Origin: Providencia alcalifaciens
GTDB taxonomy: Bacteria; Pseudomonadota; Gammaproteobacteria; Enterobacterales; Enterobacteriaceae
Direction: 5' to 3'
NCBI RefSeq assembly: GCF_915403165.1
Contig: NZ_OU659204.1
Span: forward strand, 2,356,001 to 2,420,000
Length of the DNA: 64,000 bases
The notes beneath the pieces were generated by a model, which was not told where the DNA came from, made no database searches, and worked only from the letters and a program-made list of their open reading frames with translations. Below, in pieces: positions 1-8,166 of the stretch (position 1 is its first letter; each line of letters opens with the position of its first letter). The translations under genes and the position numbers were made by a program.

Positions 1-647
1 GTATTACTAGCGACATATCAACCTCTGAACAAGCTCATAACCTTTACCTAAAACAAAAGCTCTCCGTGACCGCAAGCACGGGAAATATTGCATCGATTCT
101 TTTTCAACTTGCAGGAATTGCCAGCATGATAGAACAAGAAAGTGCTTGGTATGGCGGTGTTAAAACGCGAGCTGGGCAACGGCTAATCGCCAGTTGGATT
201 GGAGTAACTGGCGCAATATTAGAGTTTTCATTTGCGACGCTCAATTCAGCATGGGCCAAAGGGGCATTAACAGAAGTCCTCTGGTTTAGAATACTTTCGA
301 GAATTGCTCAAGGTGTATCTATAGTAGGTATTGCAATACTTGCTTATTTAGATTACTTAGATTATGAAAAAGAAGAAAAAAAAGGTAATATTTTGTTGTC
401 AAATTTATATTATTTTTCTAGTTTTCTAGGCCTTTTACTAATCATTTGTATTTTAGGTCGAATTCCCATTGCTGGCGTTATCATATCGATTATATTTATC
501 ATCGTTGCATTTGTTATCGAGAATTACAAACCAAATGATTTAATGTTATGGATTAACAAATGCATGTATTTCGGAAAAAATAATGAAGGATTATTTTCAT
601 TAGCTAAAGATGAAGATGAAGCTTTTGCCAAACTATGGGAACAATAA
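1..647 (+). CDS. C-terminal part of a T6SS-associated membrane effector-like protein (5' end outside window)
   Basis: The reading frame is open from base 3 to the stop at 645-647, so the gene begins upstream and about 214 codons are visible. An internal GTG at 66 is not a convincing start. The visible part holds several hydrophobic segments, around bases 70-130, 190-260, 290-350 and 410-520, and ends in a charged tail. A large protein with a C-terminal membrane region followed by a DUF6708 gene and a PAAR gene is a layout I associate with T6SS effectors of the BTH_I2691 type. That assignment rests on context and topology, because the diagnostic N-terminal half is missing. The next gene may start 13 bases before this stop, which suggests co-translation. 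Confidence 0.5.
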   Translation, partial: ITSDISTSEQAHNLYLKQKLSVTASTGNIASILFQLAGIASMIEQESAWYGGVKTRAGQRLIASWIGVTGAILEFSFATLNSAWAKGALTEVLWFRILSRIAQGVSIVGIAILAYLDYLDYEKEEKKGNILLSNLYYFSSFLGLLLIICILGRIPIAGVIISIIFIIVAFVIENYKPNDLMLWINKCMYFGKNNEGLFSLAKDEDEAFAKLWEQ

Positions 648-1645
648 TTCAGGACATTAAACCTATCATGAAAAAAATTAAAGAAACATTAGTTCGCTTT
701 TCGATTAATCGTTTTTTAGACAGTGATGACTTGGCAAACCATTTACGTCAAGGTCAGCATATCGAACACATTACACAACAGGATTTAACAAGTGACTTAT
801 CTCTCATCAAATTAAACTCCACTTTTTTAGAAGTGACTGATGTTCACTATAAAGATAGGGGATTTGTTTCTTTTGTTGTTTTGATTTATCTTGCCTTAGC
901 GACTTATTTCACCGTTAATGCTATTTTTTTTCCTCTGAATTTAGATTGGTTTAAGATTTCAATTTCTGTTCCATTCATATTAATTGCGCTTTATGTACTC
1001 AAAATTGAATGGTTTATTTATACACACTACCCTATCCGTTTTAATCGTAAAAAACAGCTTGTTCACCTTTTTCGCACTAATGGCGCGGTGCAAACTATCC
1101 CTTGGCAAAATATCTATTTTACCTTACGACAAGAAAAACCCAATGGTCTCAGCCCTAAAATGTGGTACCTGTGTGGTCACATCCTCGATGATGAAAAGTT
1201 ACGGGTGGTTGATACATTTACCGTCAGTATGTGCTCTCTCTATAAAGAGGAAGTGCTGCGCTTTTGGGAGTTTGTTCGCCGTTATATGGAAGATAAGAAA
1301 GGGGTGAAAGAGGTCGCTGAGATTTCTCATTGGTTTTTACCCAGCAACGAGCAAAAAGAGTCGTTAGGGCTTGGTTTCCGCATGCTCAATATGCGAGTAG
1401 GTCGTATTGGGTCGATTCTGCTTTTTCCTCTGCATATACTGCAAGCCCCTGCCCGCTGGCTTTCATTTCAAACCAGTAAAATTCCCCAATGGACACCAGA
1501 GGTCGAAGCCGACTGTCAGATTGAAGACAATGACCCATACCAATTTGATTGCCACAGTGTTGATATGAAATGGCATTGGCGGTACCTGCTTTTTTGGCGC
1601 TACGCAGAAAGTACTGCGGTCGCAAAAAATCGATTGAAACGGTAA
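635..1645 (+). CDS. DUF6708 family membrane protein, T6SS effector partner
   Basis: This 336-residue protein has two adjacent hydrophobic segments near residues 88-125 (FVVLIYLALATYF and a second helix ending at IEWF), followed by a soluble domain of aromatic and basic residues. It resembles the DUF6708 proteins found directly downstream of large T6SS effector genes. They are thought to be accessory or immunity partners, but no biochemical role is established that I know of. The ATG at 635 lies inside the upstream gene and has no clear ribosome site. An ATG at 668 is an alternative, so the exact start is uncertain. The 3' half is richer in GC than the 5' half. Confidence 0.6.
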   Translation: MGTIIQDIKPIMKKIKETLVRFSINRFLDSDDLANHLRQGQHIEHITQQDLTSDLSLIKLNSTFLEVTDVHYKDRGFVSFVVLIYLALATYFTVNAIFFPLNLDWFKISISVPFILIALYVLKIEWFIYTHYPIRFNRKKQLVHLFRTNGAVQTIPWQNIYFTLRQEKPNGLSPKMWYLCGHILDDEKLRVVDTFTVSMCSLYKEEVLRFWEFVRRYMEDKKGVKEVAEISHWFLPSNEQKESLGLGFRMLNMRVGRIGSILLFPLHILQAPARWLSFQTSKIPQWTPEVEADCQIEDNDPYQFDCHSVDMKWHWRYLLFWRYAESTAVAKNRLKR

Positions 1646-1689
1646 GGCTATCCTAATTAACATCTACATGTAACCAAGAGAAAATATTT

Positions 1690-1947
1690 ATGAAAGGAAT
1701 CATTCGACTCGGTGATAGAACGTCATCTGATGGTCGCGTTTTATCCGCTTCAAGTAGAATACACATACACGGCAAGGGTGTGGCGCGAGTTGGAGATACA
1801 GCCTCATGTCCCAAACACGGCACTAATCAGATCGCCGAAGGAAGTGACAAAATCAATGACCAGGGGCAAGCAATTGCTTTTCATGGACACAGACTTTCAT
1901 GCGGATGTTTATTGATTACTTCTTTACCAAATATTTCAATTGGATAA
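1690..1947 (+). CDS. PAAR domain protein, T6SS spike tip
   Basis: This 85-residue protein is almost entirely a PAAR domain: an N-terminal IRLGDRTSSDGRV, a central GVARVGDTASCPKHG, and a C-terminal HGHRLSCGCLL that supplies the Cys and His residues expected for the metal site. PAAR proteins cap the VgrG trimer and help load effectors. No extension or toxin domain is fused, so it would act as a stand-alone tip adaptor. It follows the effector and DUF6708 genes, which fits it serving that effector. A purine-rich stretch (AAGAGAAAA) lies upstream of the ATG. Confidence 0.9.
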   Translation: MKGIIRLGDRTSSDGRVLSASSRIHIHGKGVARVGDTASCPKHGTNQIAEGSDKINDQGQAIAFHGHRLSCGCLLITSLPNISIG

Positions 1948-1950
1948 AAC

Positions 1951-3090
1951 ATGATACAGCCAGATGCAACCCTTCCCCCATTAATGTCAACTCCAAATAA
2001 GTTCAATTTATTTCATGCTATCATTATTTCTTTATCTATCGGATTAATTGTATGCATTGTTTTATTTTATTTTTCTATCTTTGAAAGTAGTAATAGATTG
2101 ATTTTTATTTTCTCCATATCTCTTGCTTCCTCTATTAGTATTTTTTTATTTTCTTACTTAATACATATTCAAAAAATTAGTTACATTAATCGATGGAATT
2201 TAGAACGCGATAATGTAATGAAAGAAAAAATAAAACTAAAAAGAAGGGTTATTAATGGACATTTGGTTTTTACAATGACGGCTCTAGGAAATCAGGGGAA
2301 TAGTCTTTTTGCGTTAACTGATAAAAATCTTTTAAAACAAACAGAAAAAGAAGACAAATCCATAACAAAAAACGCTAACATCCCCATATTAACGTCAAAA
2401 AATAGCACAGAAAGATTCACTGGAATTCTTGACCATTTTTTATTAAGTAATACCGAATCAATATCAAAGATAGCGTCAAACAAACAAACTAGATTTGTAA
2501 TTTTAGATAATATCAATGAATCATCAAAAAAATATTTAATTGAAAAAACAAATGAAACCTCAAGTAAAAACATCTCAAATCAAATTCAATTTTTACCTCC
2601 AAATAAATTAAGTACCTTTATGAATGAACAAGCCAACTTCCTAGCTCACCCCCCTATATTTTTATTAGGAATGCAAATTAATACAGAAACAAGCTACTAC
2701 TCAGAAGCTGTTGTCTTACTTGAATTGTTATCTAACTCAAAAAATCATGGCGTTAATATTCACCAATCTCCCGAAAACATTCTAGATTGCTGTATAGAGA
2801 ACGTTTTATCTTTCGGTGGGAATATACCTTATGCAATAGAGAACATTTGGTATAGCAATATAGATGGTTTTGAACTTAGTCAAATATTAGAAAAATTAAG
2901 CACTCTAGGTATATCACCTCAACCAAAATTGATTAATGCTAATGCCGTATTCGGTGAAACCAGTGAGTTATCAGAATTACTTTTAATCAGCTTAGCATTA
3001 GAGCAAGCTCAAAAAAGCGACTTACCACAATTAATTCTAAATACAGAAAACATGCATAAAGCCAGAATCATTTCCAATAAAAACCATTAA
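1951..3090 (+). CDS. AT-rich hypothetical membrane protein of the T6SS operon
   Basis: I do not recognise this 379-residue protein. It has two hydrophobic segments near residues 22-44 and 50-72, then a long soluble part with many Lys, Asn, Ser and Ile residues and no motif I can name. It starts three bases after the PAAR stop and precedes tssM by 30 bases, so it is probably co-transcribed with both. Its base composition is strikingly AT-rich compared with the T6SS genes from tssA onward, and the same composition continues into the first hundred or so codons of tssM. Its position next to TssM suggests a membrane-complex accessory role, but that is inference. Confidence 0.7.
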   Translation: MIQPDATLPPLMSTPNKFNLFHAIIISLSIGLIVCIVLFYFSIFESSNRLIFIFSISLASSISIFLFSYLIHIQKISYINRWNLERDNVMKEKIKLKRRVINGHLVFTMTALGNQGNSLFALTDKNLLKQTEKEDKSITKNANIPILTSKNSTERFTGILDHFLLSNTESISKIASNKQTRFVILDNINESSKKYLIEKTNETSSKNISNQIQFLPPNKLSTFMNEQANFLAHPPIFLLGMQINTETSYYSEAVVLLELLSNSKNHGVNIHQSPENILDCCIENVLSFGGNIPYAIENIWYSNIDGFELSQILEKLSTLGISPQPKLINANAVFGETSELSELLLISLALEQAQKSDLPQLILNTENMHKARIISNKNH

Positions 3091-3120
3091 TTAGCAATTT
3101 AAAATATAGAGACCCCTAGA

Positions 3121-6100
3121 ATGTTATTTTACATAACCATTATCTTTGCACTTGTGTCTTTATTATTTACTTGGTTTTGGAGCGGAAGTTACGCTATAGA
3201 ACCAAGCAACAAAGCCAATGCGTCATTATATATTATTTCATTATCCATATTATTTATTGGGATAGTTAAATTAATTAAAAAAATTAGAAATAAAGTTATC
3301 AAGTTTAGGATAAAAAAAGATACTTATGACTTAAATGAGGGACAACTCGGAGAAAACCTATCCGGAAAATATCAAACAGAGTTACTATCTTTACCTATAA
3401 AACAAACCCTAAAATCCCAATACGGCACTTTCTGGCATTCCAAAGTCTCCATTCAACTCCTCCTTGGCTCCCACTCCGCCGTCGAAAAACTTGCCCCTAG
3501 CCTGACCCAAGAAATCTGGCAAGAGTGTGATGGTACCCTGCTTATCTACGGTGGCGATATCGGCAGTTCTATAGACTCTGAGCGGCTAGCAACCCTCAAA
3601 CACCTACGCCGACGTCGTCCGCTTGATGGTGTGATTTGGGTGACTGAAAACAGTATTTCATCCCAGCTTTTAGACAACAACGTCACGTTCACTAACCTCA
3701 ATACCGCAACAGCCCACAATGCAGGGCGTGCAATCCAAAACCTCTTCCAAGAATTAGGTTGGCGTGCACCGGTTTGGGTATGGAGTGTCAGTGACCAACA
3801 ATCCCTCAGCGCTGTTGAAACGCCCTCTATTCTCTGCATGACAGAGCAAAATATGCCAGCCGAGGCGCTATCGCCTAGCTTATTAAGCCTGATCCCCGCG
3901 CTCGTTATCAACGGAACCCAAGCGTTATTGCGTGAACAGAAACACACCTATCTGCTTGCTTTAGCCCAATTTCTACAAAACGGTGGCAGCCAACAGCTCG
4001 CTACCGCATTAGCCCCACTCAATACCCAATTACGTACGCTGCCTTTTTCCGGCATCGCATTTAGCCCTTCTATCAATCCGTTAAATCAGCAACGTTTACC
4101 AAATAGTTGGCACCCTGATACCCGCTGGAAAAGCTGGTTGAATGTGCAATCTGAACTGGAATCCGGTTTACAGCCTGCCTCTTTAGGCTTTGACAAAAAA
4201 CGTCTCGTTCAATACGGTGCCGCTACCGCCATGACTTTGTGGGGCGCAGGTATGATTGTCTCTTACTTCGCCAATCGCCAGCTTATTGAAGAGAGCTACC
4301 AAAGCGCGAGCGTCGCCGCTAACAGCCAATTACCGGAAACTGAGCGCCTCAAAGCTCAGTATGATTTTCAGCAAACCCTAGGCTTACTCAATCACCGAGA
4401 ACAAACTTCGGTGCCTTTCTGGCTCCATTTTGGGCTAAACAGTAATCAGCCACTATTAGCCCATTTATGGCCACTGTACCAACAAACGGTATTACCGCCT
4501 TTGCGTGATACCATCGCTCAACAATTGGCTCAACAATTACAGGCGTATGCTCAGCTATCCCCTAACAGTGATGACCGCCGTCAAGCCACCCAAGGGGCGT
4601 ATCAAAGCCTAAAAACCTATTTAATGATGACCGTGCCAGAGCGTATGGAGCCCACCTTCTTTACTGACAGCGTGCTCACGACCCTCCCCGTTCCGCAAGG
4701 AATGAACGAAGGCGAATGGCAAACCCTCGGTAAAGAATTACTCATGTTCTATGCCCAGCAGCTACCGAAGCACCCTGAATGGCAATTAACTACCAACAAT
4801 AACCTGATTAATCAAAGCCGTACTTTACTCATTCGACAAATTGGTCAACGTAGCGAAAGTGCCACGCTGTATCAAGAAGTGTTACTACAAGCGCAGCATC
4901 AGTTCCCGGATATGACATTAGATGATATGACTGGCGATACCGATGCCAGCTTTTTATTCACCACCGATGAGTTTGTCTCTGGGATTTTTACCCGCAAAGC
5001 GTGGGAAGAATCTATTCAACCCGCCATCAAAAAAGTCGTTGAATCCCGCCGTAATGAAATTGATTGGGTATTGAGTGATAGCCAGCATGATCTTAGCCAA
5101 GATATTTCGCCTGATGCGCTCAAGCAGCAGCTCACCGAACGCTATTTTGCTGACTTTTCTGATAGCTGGTTAAACTTCCTCAATAGCCTGCAATGGCGTC
5201 ATACTGAAAGTTTGTCCGATACTATCGACCAGTTATCCTTGATGAGTGATGTGCGCCAGTCACCCGTCATTGCGTTGATGAATACCGTGGCTTACCAAGG
5301 GAAAACCGGACGTCAGCAAGAAAAGCTCGCCGACTCCTTTATGAACTCCGCGAAAGACCTGCTCAATAAAGAACAGAAACCCGTTATTAGCCAGAAAGCC
5401 GACTTTACGGGCCCACTTGAAGATACCTTCGCCCCTGTTCTGAATTTCGTGGATCCGCAAGCCACCACGCAAGCAAGCGATAACCTCAGCCTGCAAGCCT
5501 ATCTTACCCGCATAACCCGCGTGCGATTAAAACTTCAGCAAGTAGTTAATGCGCCAGATCCGCAAGCAATGTCTCAATCCTTCGCACAAAGTATTTTAGA
5601 AGGTAAAAATGTCGATTTCGCCGAAGCGCGGGATATGGGCAGCTTGATTGCTGCCAGTTTTGGGCAAGAATGGCAACGCTTTGGAGATGCGTTGTTAGTG
5701 GAGCCGATGACCCAAGCGTGGCAACAATTACTCACGCCAACAGCACAAGGCATTAATAGCGAATGGCAAAATGCCATTGTCAGTGAGTGGAATAACGCTT
5801 TCGGTGGACGCTATCCTCTGAAAAATACCCAAAGTGATATCTCCTTACCGTTGATGGCGCAATATCTGCGCCCCGATAATGGCCGCATTCAGCGCTTCTT
5901 AGATACTCGCCTACAGGGTGTTCTACGCAAAGAAGGCAACCGCTGGGTACCCAATAGTACTAATGCCCAAGGCTTACGCTTTAACCCCGCCTTTTTAACC
6001 GCGCTAAATACCCTGACAGAATTAGGCGATGTGGCTTTTGCGAACGGAGAAGCACGCCTCTATTTTGAAATGCGTCCGGGCACCAGTAAAAACGTGATGC

Positions 6101-6456
6101 AAACTATATTGGTGATCGATAAACAAAATCTCACTTACGATAACCAATTCCCCGAATGGCAACGTTTTGTTTGGCCTGCCGATACCATCGCGTCTGGCGC
6201 ATCATTAACCTGGATGACCACGTCTTCAGGTACCCGACTCTATGGCGATTATCGTGGTGTTTGGGGTCTCATCCGTTTACTCGAAACTGCCAACGTCGCG
6301 CCTTATGCGGGTAGCACCAGCAGCTATACCGTTTCGTGGGTAACACCGGATGGCATATCGCTGAATTACCAACTGCGCACCGAAATGGGTCAAGGCCCGC
6401 TGGCGCTATTAAAACTGCGCAATTTCGTTCTACCTGAAAAAATCTTTTTGGATTAA
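3121..6456 (+). CDS. tssM: TssM/IcmF/VasK, T6SS inner-membrane complex protein
   Basis: This 1111-residue protein matches IcmF-family length and layout: two N-terminal membrane segments (about residues 1-20 and 31-53), a cytoplasmic domain, a third membrane helix near residues 363-383 (TAMTLWGAGMIVSYFANR), and a long periplasmic part with the conserved C-terminal VasK-like domain. TssM joins TssL and the TssJ lipoprotein to span the envelope and anchor the T6SS baseplate. The canonical Walker A motif of many TssM proteins is not visible. The equivalent region reads LLLGSHSAVEKLAP, so this belongs to a subgroup without an obvious NTPase loop. Bases 3121 to about 3415 are much more AT-rich than the rest of the gene. 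Confidence 0.93.
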   Translation: MLFYITIIFALVSLLFTWFWSGSYAIEPSNKANASLYIISLSILFIGIVKLIKKIRNKVIKFRIKKDTYDLNEGQLGENLSGKYQTELLSLPIKQTLKSQYGTFWHSKVSIQLLLGSHSAVEKLAPSLTQEIWQECDGTLLIYGGDIGSSIDSERLATLKHLRRRRPLDGVIWVTENSISSQLLDNNVTFTNLNTATAHNAGRAIQNLFQELGWRAPVWVWSVSDQQSLSAVETPSILCMTEQNMPAEALSPSLLSLIPALVINGTQALLREQKHTYLLALAQFLQNGGSQQLATALAPLNTQLRTLPFSGIAFSPSINPLNQQRLPNSWHPDTRWKSWLNVQSELESGLQPASLGFDKKRLVQYGAATAMTLWGAGMIVSYFANRQLIEESYQSASVAANSQLPETERLKAQYDFQQTLGLLNHREQTSVPFWLHFGLNSNQPLLAHLWPLYQQTVLPPLRDTIAQQLAQQLQAYAQLSPNSDDRRQATQGAYQSLKTYLMMTVPERMEPTFFTDSVLTTLPVPQGMNEGEWQTLGKELLMFYAQQLPKHPEWQLTTNNNLINQSRTLLIRQIGQRSESATLYQEVLLQAQHQFPDMTLDDMTGDTDASFLFTTDEFVSGIFTRKAWEESIQPAIKKVVESRRNEIDWVLSDSQHDLSQDISPDALKQQLTERYFADFSDSWLNFLNSLQWRHTESLSDTIDQLSLMSDVRQSPVIALMNTVAYQGKTGRQQEKLADSFMNSAKDLLNKEQKPVISQKADFTGPLEDTFAPVLNFVDPQATTQASDNLSLQAYLTRITRVRLKLQQVVNAPDPQAMSQSFAQSILEGKNVDFAEARDMGSLIAASFGQEWQRFGDALLVEPMTQAWQQLLTPTAQGINSEWQNAIVSEWNNAFGGRYPLKNTQSDISLPLMAQYLRPDNGRIQRFLDTRLQGVLRKEGNRWVPNSTNAQGLRFNPAFLTALNTLTELGDVAFANGEARLYFEMRPGTSKNVMQTILVIDKQNLTYDNQFPEWQRFVWPADTIASGASLTWMTTSSGTRLYGDYRGVWGLIRLLETANVAPYAGSTSSYTVSWVTPDGISLNYQLRTEMGQGPLALLKLRNFVLPEKIFLD
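6406..6456 (+). repeat. Left copy of a 51-bp direct repeat (3' end of tssM)
   Basis: The last 51 bases of tssM recur at 7299-7349 with four mismatches. The final 37 bases (6420-6456 and 7313-7349) are identical. The similarity continues weakly to the start codon of the next gene (GGACATGTTTAATATG against GGACTTATTAATG). The two copies flank the first of two paralogous genes, which fits a tandem duplication whose left breakpoint lay inside tssM. Confidence 0.95.
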
Positions 6457-6475
6457 AACAAAGGACATGTTTAAT

Positions 6476-7264
6476 ATGAAATATCTAAGCGTTACACTGT
6501 GGTTTGGGCTTTTTTTGAACGTCTTATTCGTTCTTTTTATCTGGCAATTTTCTGCTCTTTTTCCTACTCATAGTGATATGTATGGCACGGGGCTTTCTTA
6601 TGCAGAACGTGAAACTATAAGTATTCTTAGTGCATTACTACAACCATTCAGTATCGCTATTATTGTTCAAGTCTTCAGTGTATTAATCTTATTTAAATTT
6701 CCCAAACTAGGTTTAACACTCTCAATATTAAGTGCCATTATCATGCTTCCATTGAGCTTTGTTTTTATTGTGGGTTATCTATATAGCTATGAAAACAGGG
6801 TCAATCGAGCACTTACGCTATATAACAACACCCAAGACCCAGATATTCGTATTTTATTTAGAACCAATCAAATAAAAGCAACGTCTGTTTTCATGATTGT
6901 CGCAGGCATCATTTGCCTATTCATTGGTTTTAATTTGGGTGGGTTACTTTTAATCGTAGGAATTGTACGCTTATGTAACGCCATTAGGTTAAATAACAAG
7001 TTTATTATCGGGTTATACAACGATAATTTAATTCTTACCCCAAATGCTTACGCAAATACTTACCTTATTCCGCTGAGTGCCGTATCTGTTATTGAAAATG
7101 GCTTTAGCACGCTTGAGTTATCGGTTTCACTACCTGAATTAAATAAAAAATTCACCATAAAAAAAGATTTATTAGCGGGCGAGGATTTCTCTGAAGTTCT
7201 CGAAAAAATAGTCGCGAATATTCCGAATAGTAATGTAGAAAAGCGTCCAGTAGCCATTGAATGA
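6476..7264 (+). CDS. Four-helix membrane protein of the T6SS operon, paralogue 1
   Basis: This protein of about 262 residues has an N-terminal helix, a second and third helix in the first 115 residues (including LSILSAIIMLPLSFVFIVGY), a fourth helix pair near residues 140-165, and a soluble C-terminal part containing DNLILTPN. I do not recognise a family. The ATG at 6476 fits AAGGA at 6461-6465 better than the ATG at 6467, and it aligns with the start of the paralogue downstream. It lies between tssM and tssA in the same orientation, so it is probably transcribed with them. The duplicated state and membrane nature could fit an immunity protein or envelope accessory, which is speculation. Confidence 0.75.
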   Translation: MKYLSVTLWFGLFLNVLFVLFIWQFSALFPTHSDMYGTGLSYAERETISILSALLQPFSIAIIVQVFSVLILFKFPKLGLTLSILSAIIMLPLSFVFIVGYLYSYENRVNRALTLYNNTQDPDIRILFRTNQIKATSVFMIVAGIICLFIGFNLGGLLLIVGIVRLCNAIRLNNKFIIGLYNDNLILTPNAYANTYLIPLSAVSVIENGFSTLELSVSLPELNKKFTIKKDLLAGEDFSEVLEKIVANIPNSNVEKRPVAIE

Positions 7265-7298
7265 CTTTTATTTATTTATTTCATTAAAAATCACGAAA

Positions 7299-7349
7299 CT
7301 ATTAAAGCTTTACAATTTCGTTCTACCTGAAAAAATCTTTTTGGATTAA
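7299..7349 (+). repeat. Right copy of the 51-bp direct repeat (tssM tail remnant)
   Basis: This non-coding segment reproduces the last 51 bases of tssM (6406-6456) with four mismatches, including the stop codon. It sits just before the second paralogue and has no tssM reading frame upstream. It is best read as a remnant carried along when the downstream gene was duplicated together with the end of tssM. Confidence 0.95.
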
Positions 7350-7365
7350 CTAAATGGACTTATTA

Positions 7366-8136
7366 ATGAAAAAATTTAACGCTGTTATTTATATTGGACT
7401 GCTCATTAACTGCTTAGTTATCGCATCGGTTTGGTATATTGTTGATTTAATGAATTCACAGTGGCATCTCTCCTACGATGAGCGCCAGCTTCTAGATGTC
7501 CTTAATTGGGTTCATTATCCATTTATGGCAGCGATTGCTGCCCAAATTGCCAGCTTATTTATTTTAGATTCACATCCTAAAATTGGATTAACCATCGCCA
7601 TTATCAGTGCCATCGTGATGGTTCCGCTGAGCTTAATTTTCTTAACGGGTTATTTATATGCCTATGAAAATCGAATTAACCGAAGTTTAACGGAATTCAC
7701 AGGTTCACAAGCCAATCTGTACATTTTCTTTAAAAAAACTCAATTAGAAACGCTCGCTATTTTATACCTGTTTATAGGGGGGATTGTTGCATTTCTAGGC
7801 TTAGGGATCGGTTGGGTTTTATGTGTGGTAGGCATCATTACATTATGCAATTTAAGACGATTAAAAAACCGTATTCTGATTGGTGTTGACCAAGATAATC
7901 TGATTCTCACACCCAATTTATATTCTAAAACCTATTTAGTACCGCTCAATTGCGTCACTGTTTTTAAAGATAATGATAACTCATTTAAATTGCACATTAT
8001 TACTTCTGAAGTCAATCGCAAAATCACCCATCGTAAAACAGTGTTAATGGGTAACGATAGCACCACCATTCTTAACCATATTCTGGCTCAAATCCCTAAA
8101 AAAGAGAGTCTGCTTTCCAACTCGACCTCTCACTAG
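7366..8136 (+). CDS. Four-helix membrane protein of the T6SS operon, paralogue 2
   Basis: This protein of about 256 residues is clearly related along its whole length to the product of 6476-7264. Matching blocks include GYLYAYENRINR against GYLYSYENRVNR and DNLILTPNLY against DNLILTPNAY. It has the same pattern of four hydrophobic segments and a soluble tail. The ATG at 7366 aligns with the paralogue's start and has a GGA at 7356-7358. The upstream in-frame ATG at 7354 is less likely. The divergence between the copies shows that the duplication is not recent, although the tssM tail fragment in front of this gene is still nearly intact. Function unknown. Confidence 0.75.
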   Translation: MKKFNAVIYIGLLINCLVIASVWYIVDLMNSQWHLSYDERQLLDVLNWVHYPFMAAIAAQIASLFILDSHPKIGLTIAIISAIVMVPLSLIFLTGYLYAYENRINRSLTEFTGSQANLYIFFKKTQLETLAILYLFIGGIVAFLGLGIGWVLCVVGIITLCNLRRLKNRILIGVDQDNLILTPNLYSKTYLVPLNCVTVFKDNDNSFKLHIITSEVNRKITHRKTVLMGNDSTTILNHILAQIPKKESLLSNSTSH

Positions 8137-8166
8137 TTACGCATTTACATCGATAGGACATCACCT

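Noticed and set aside
3546..3947. Minus-strand frame of 133 codons inside tssM
   Set aside because: It is antisense to a conserved part of tssM and has no start signals.
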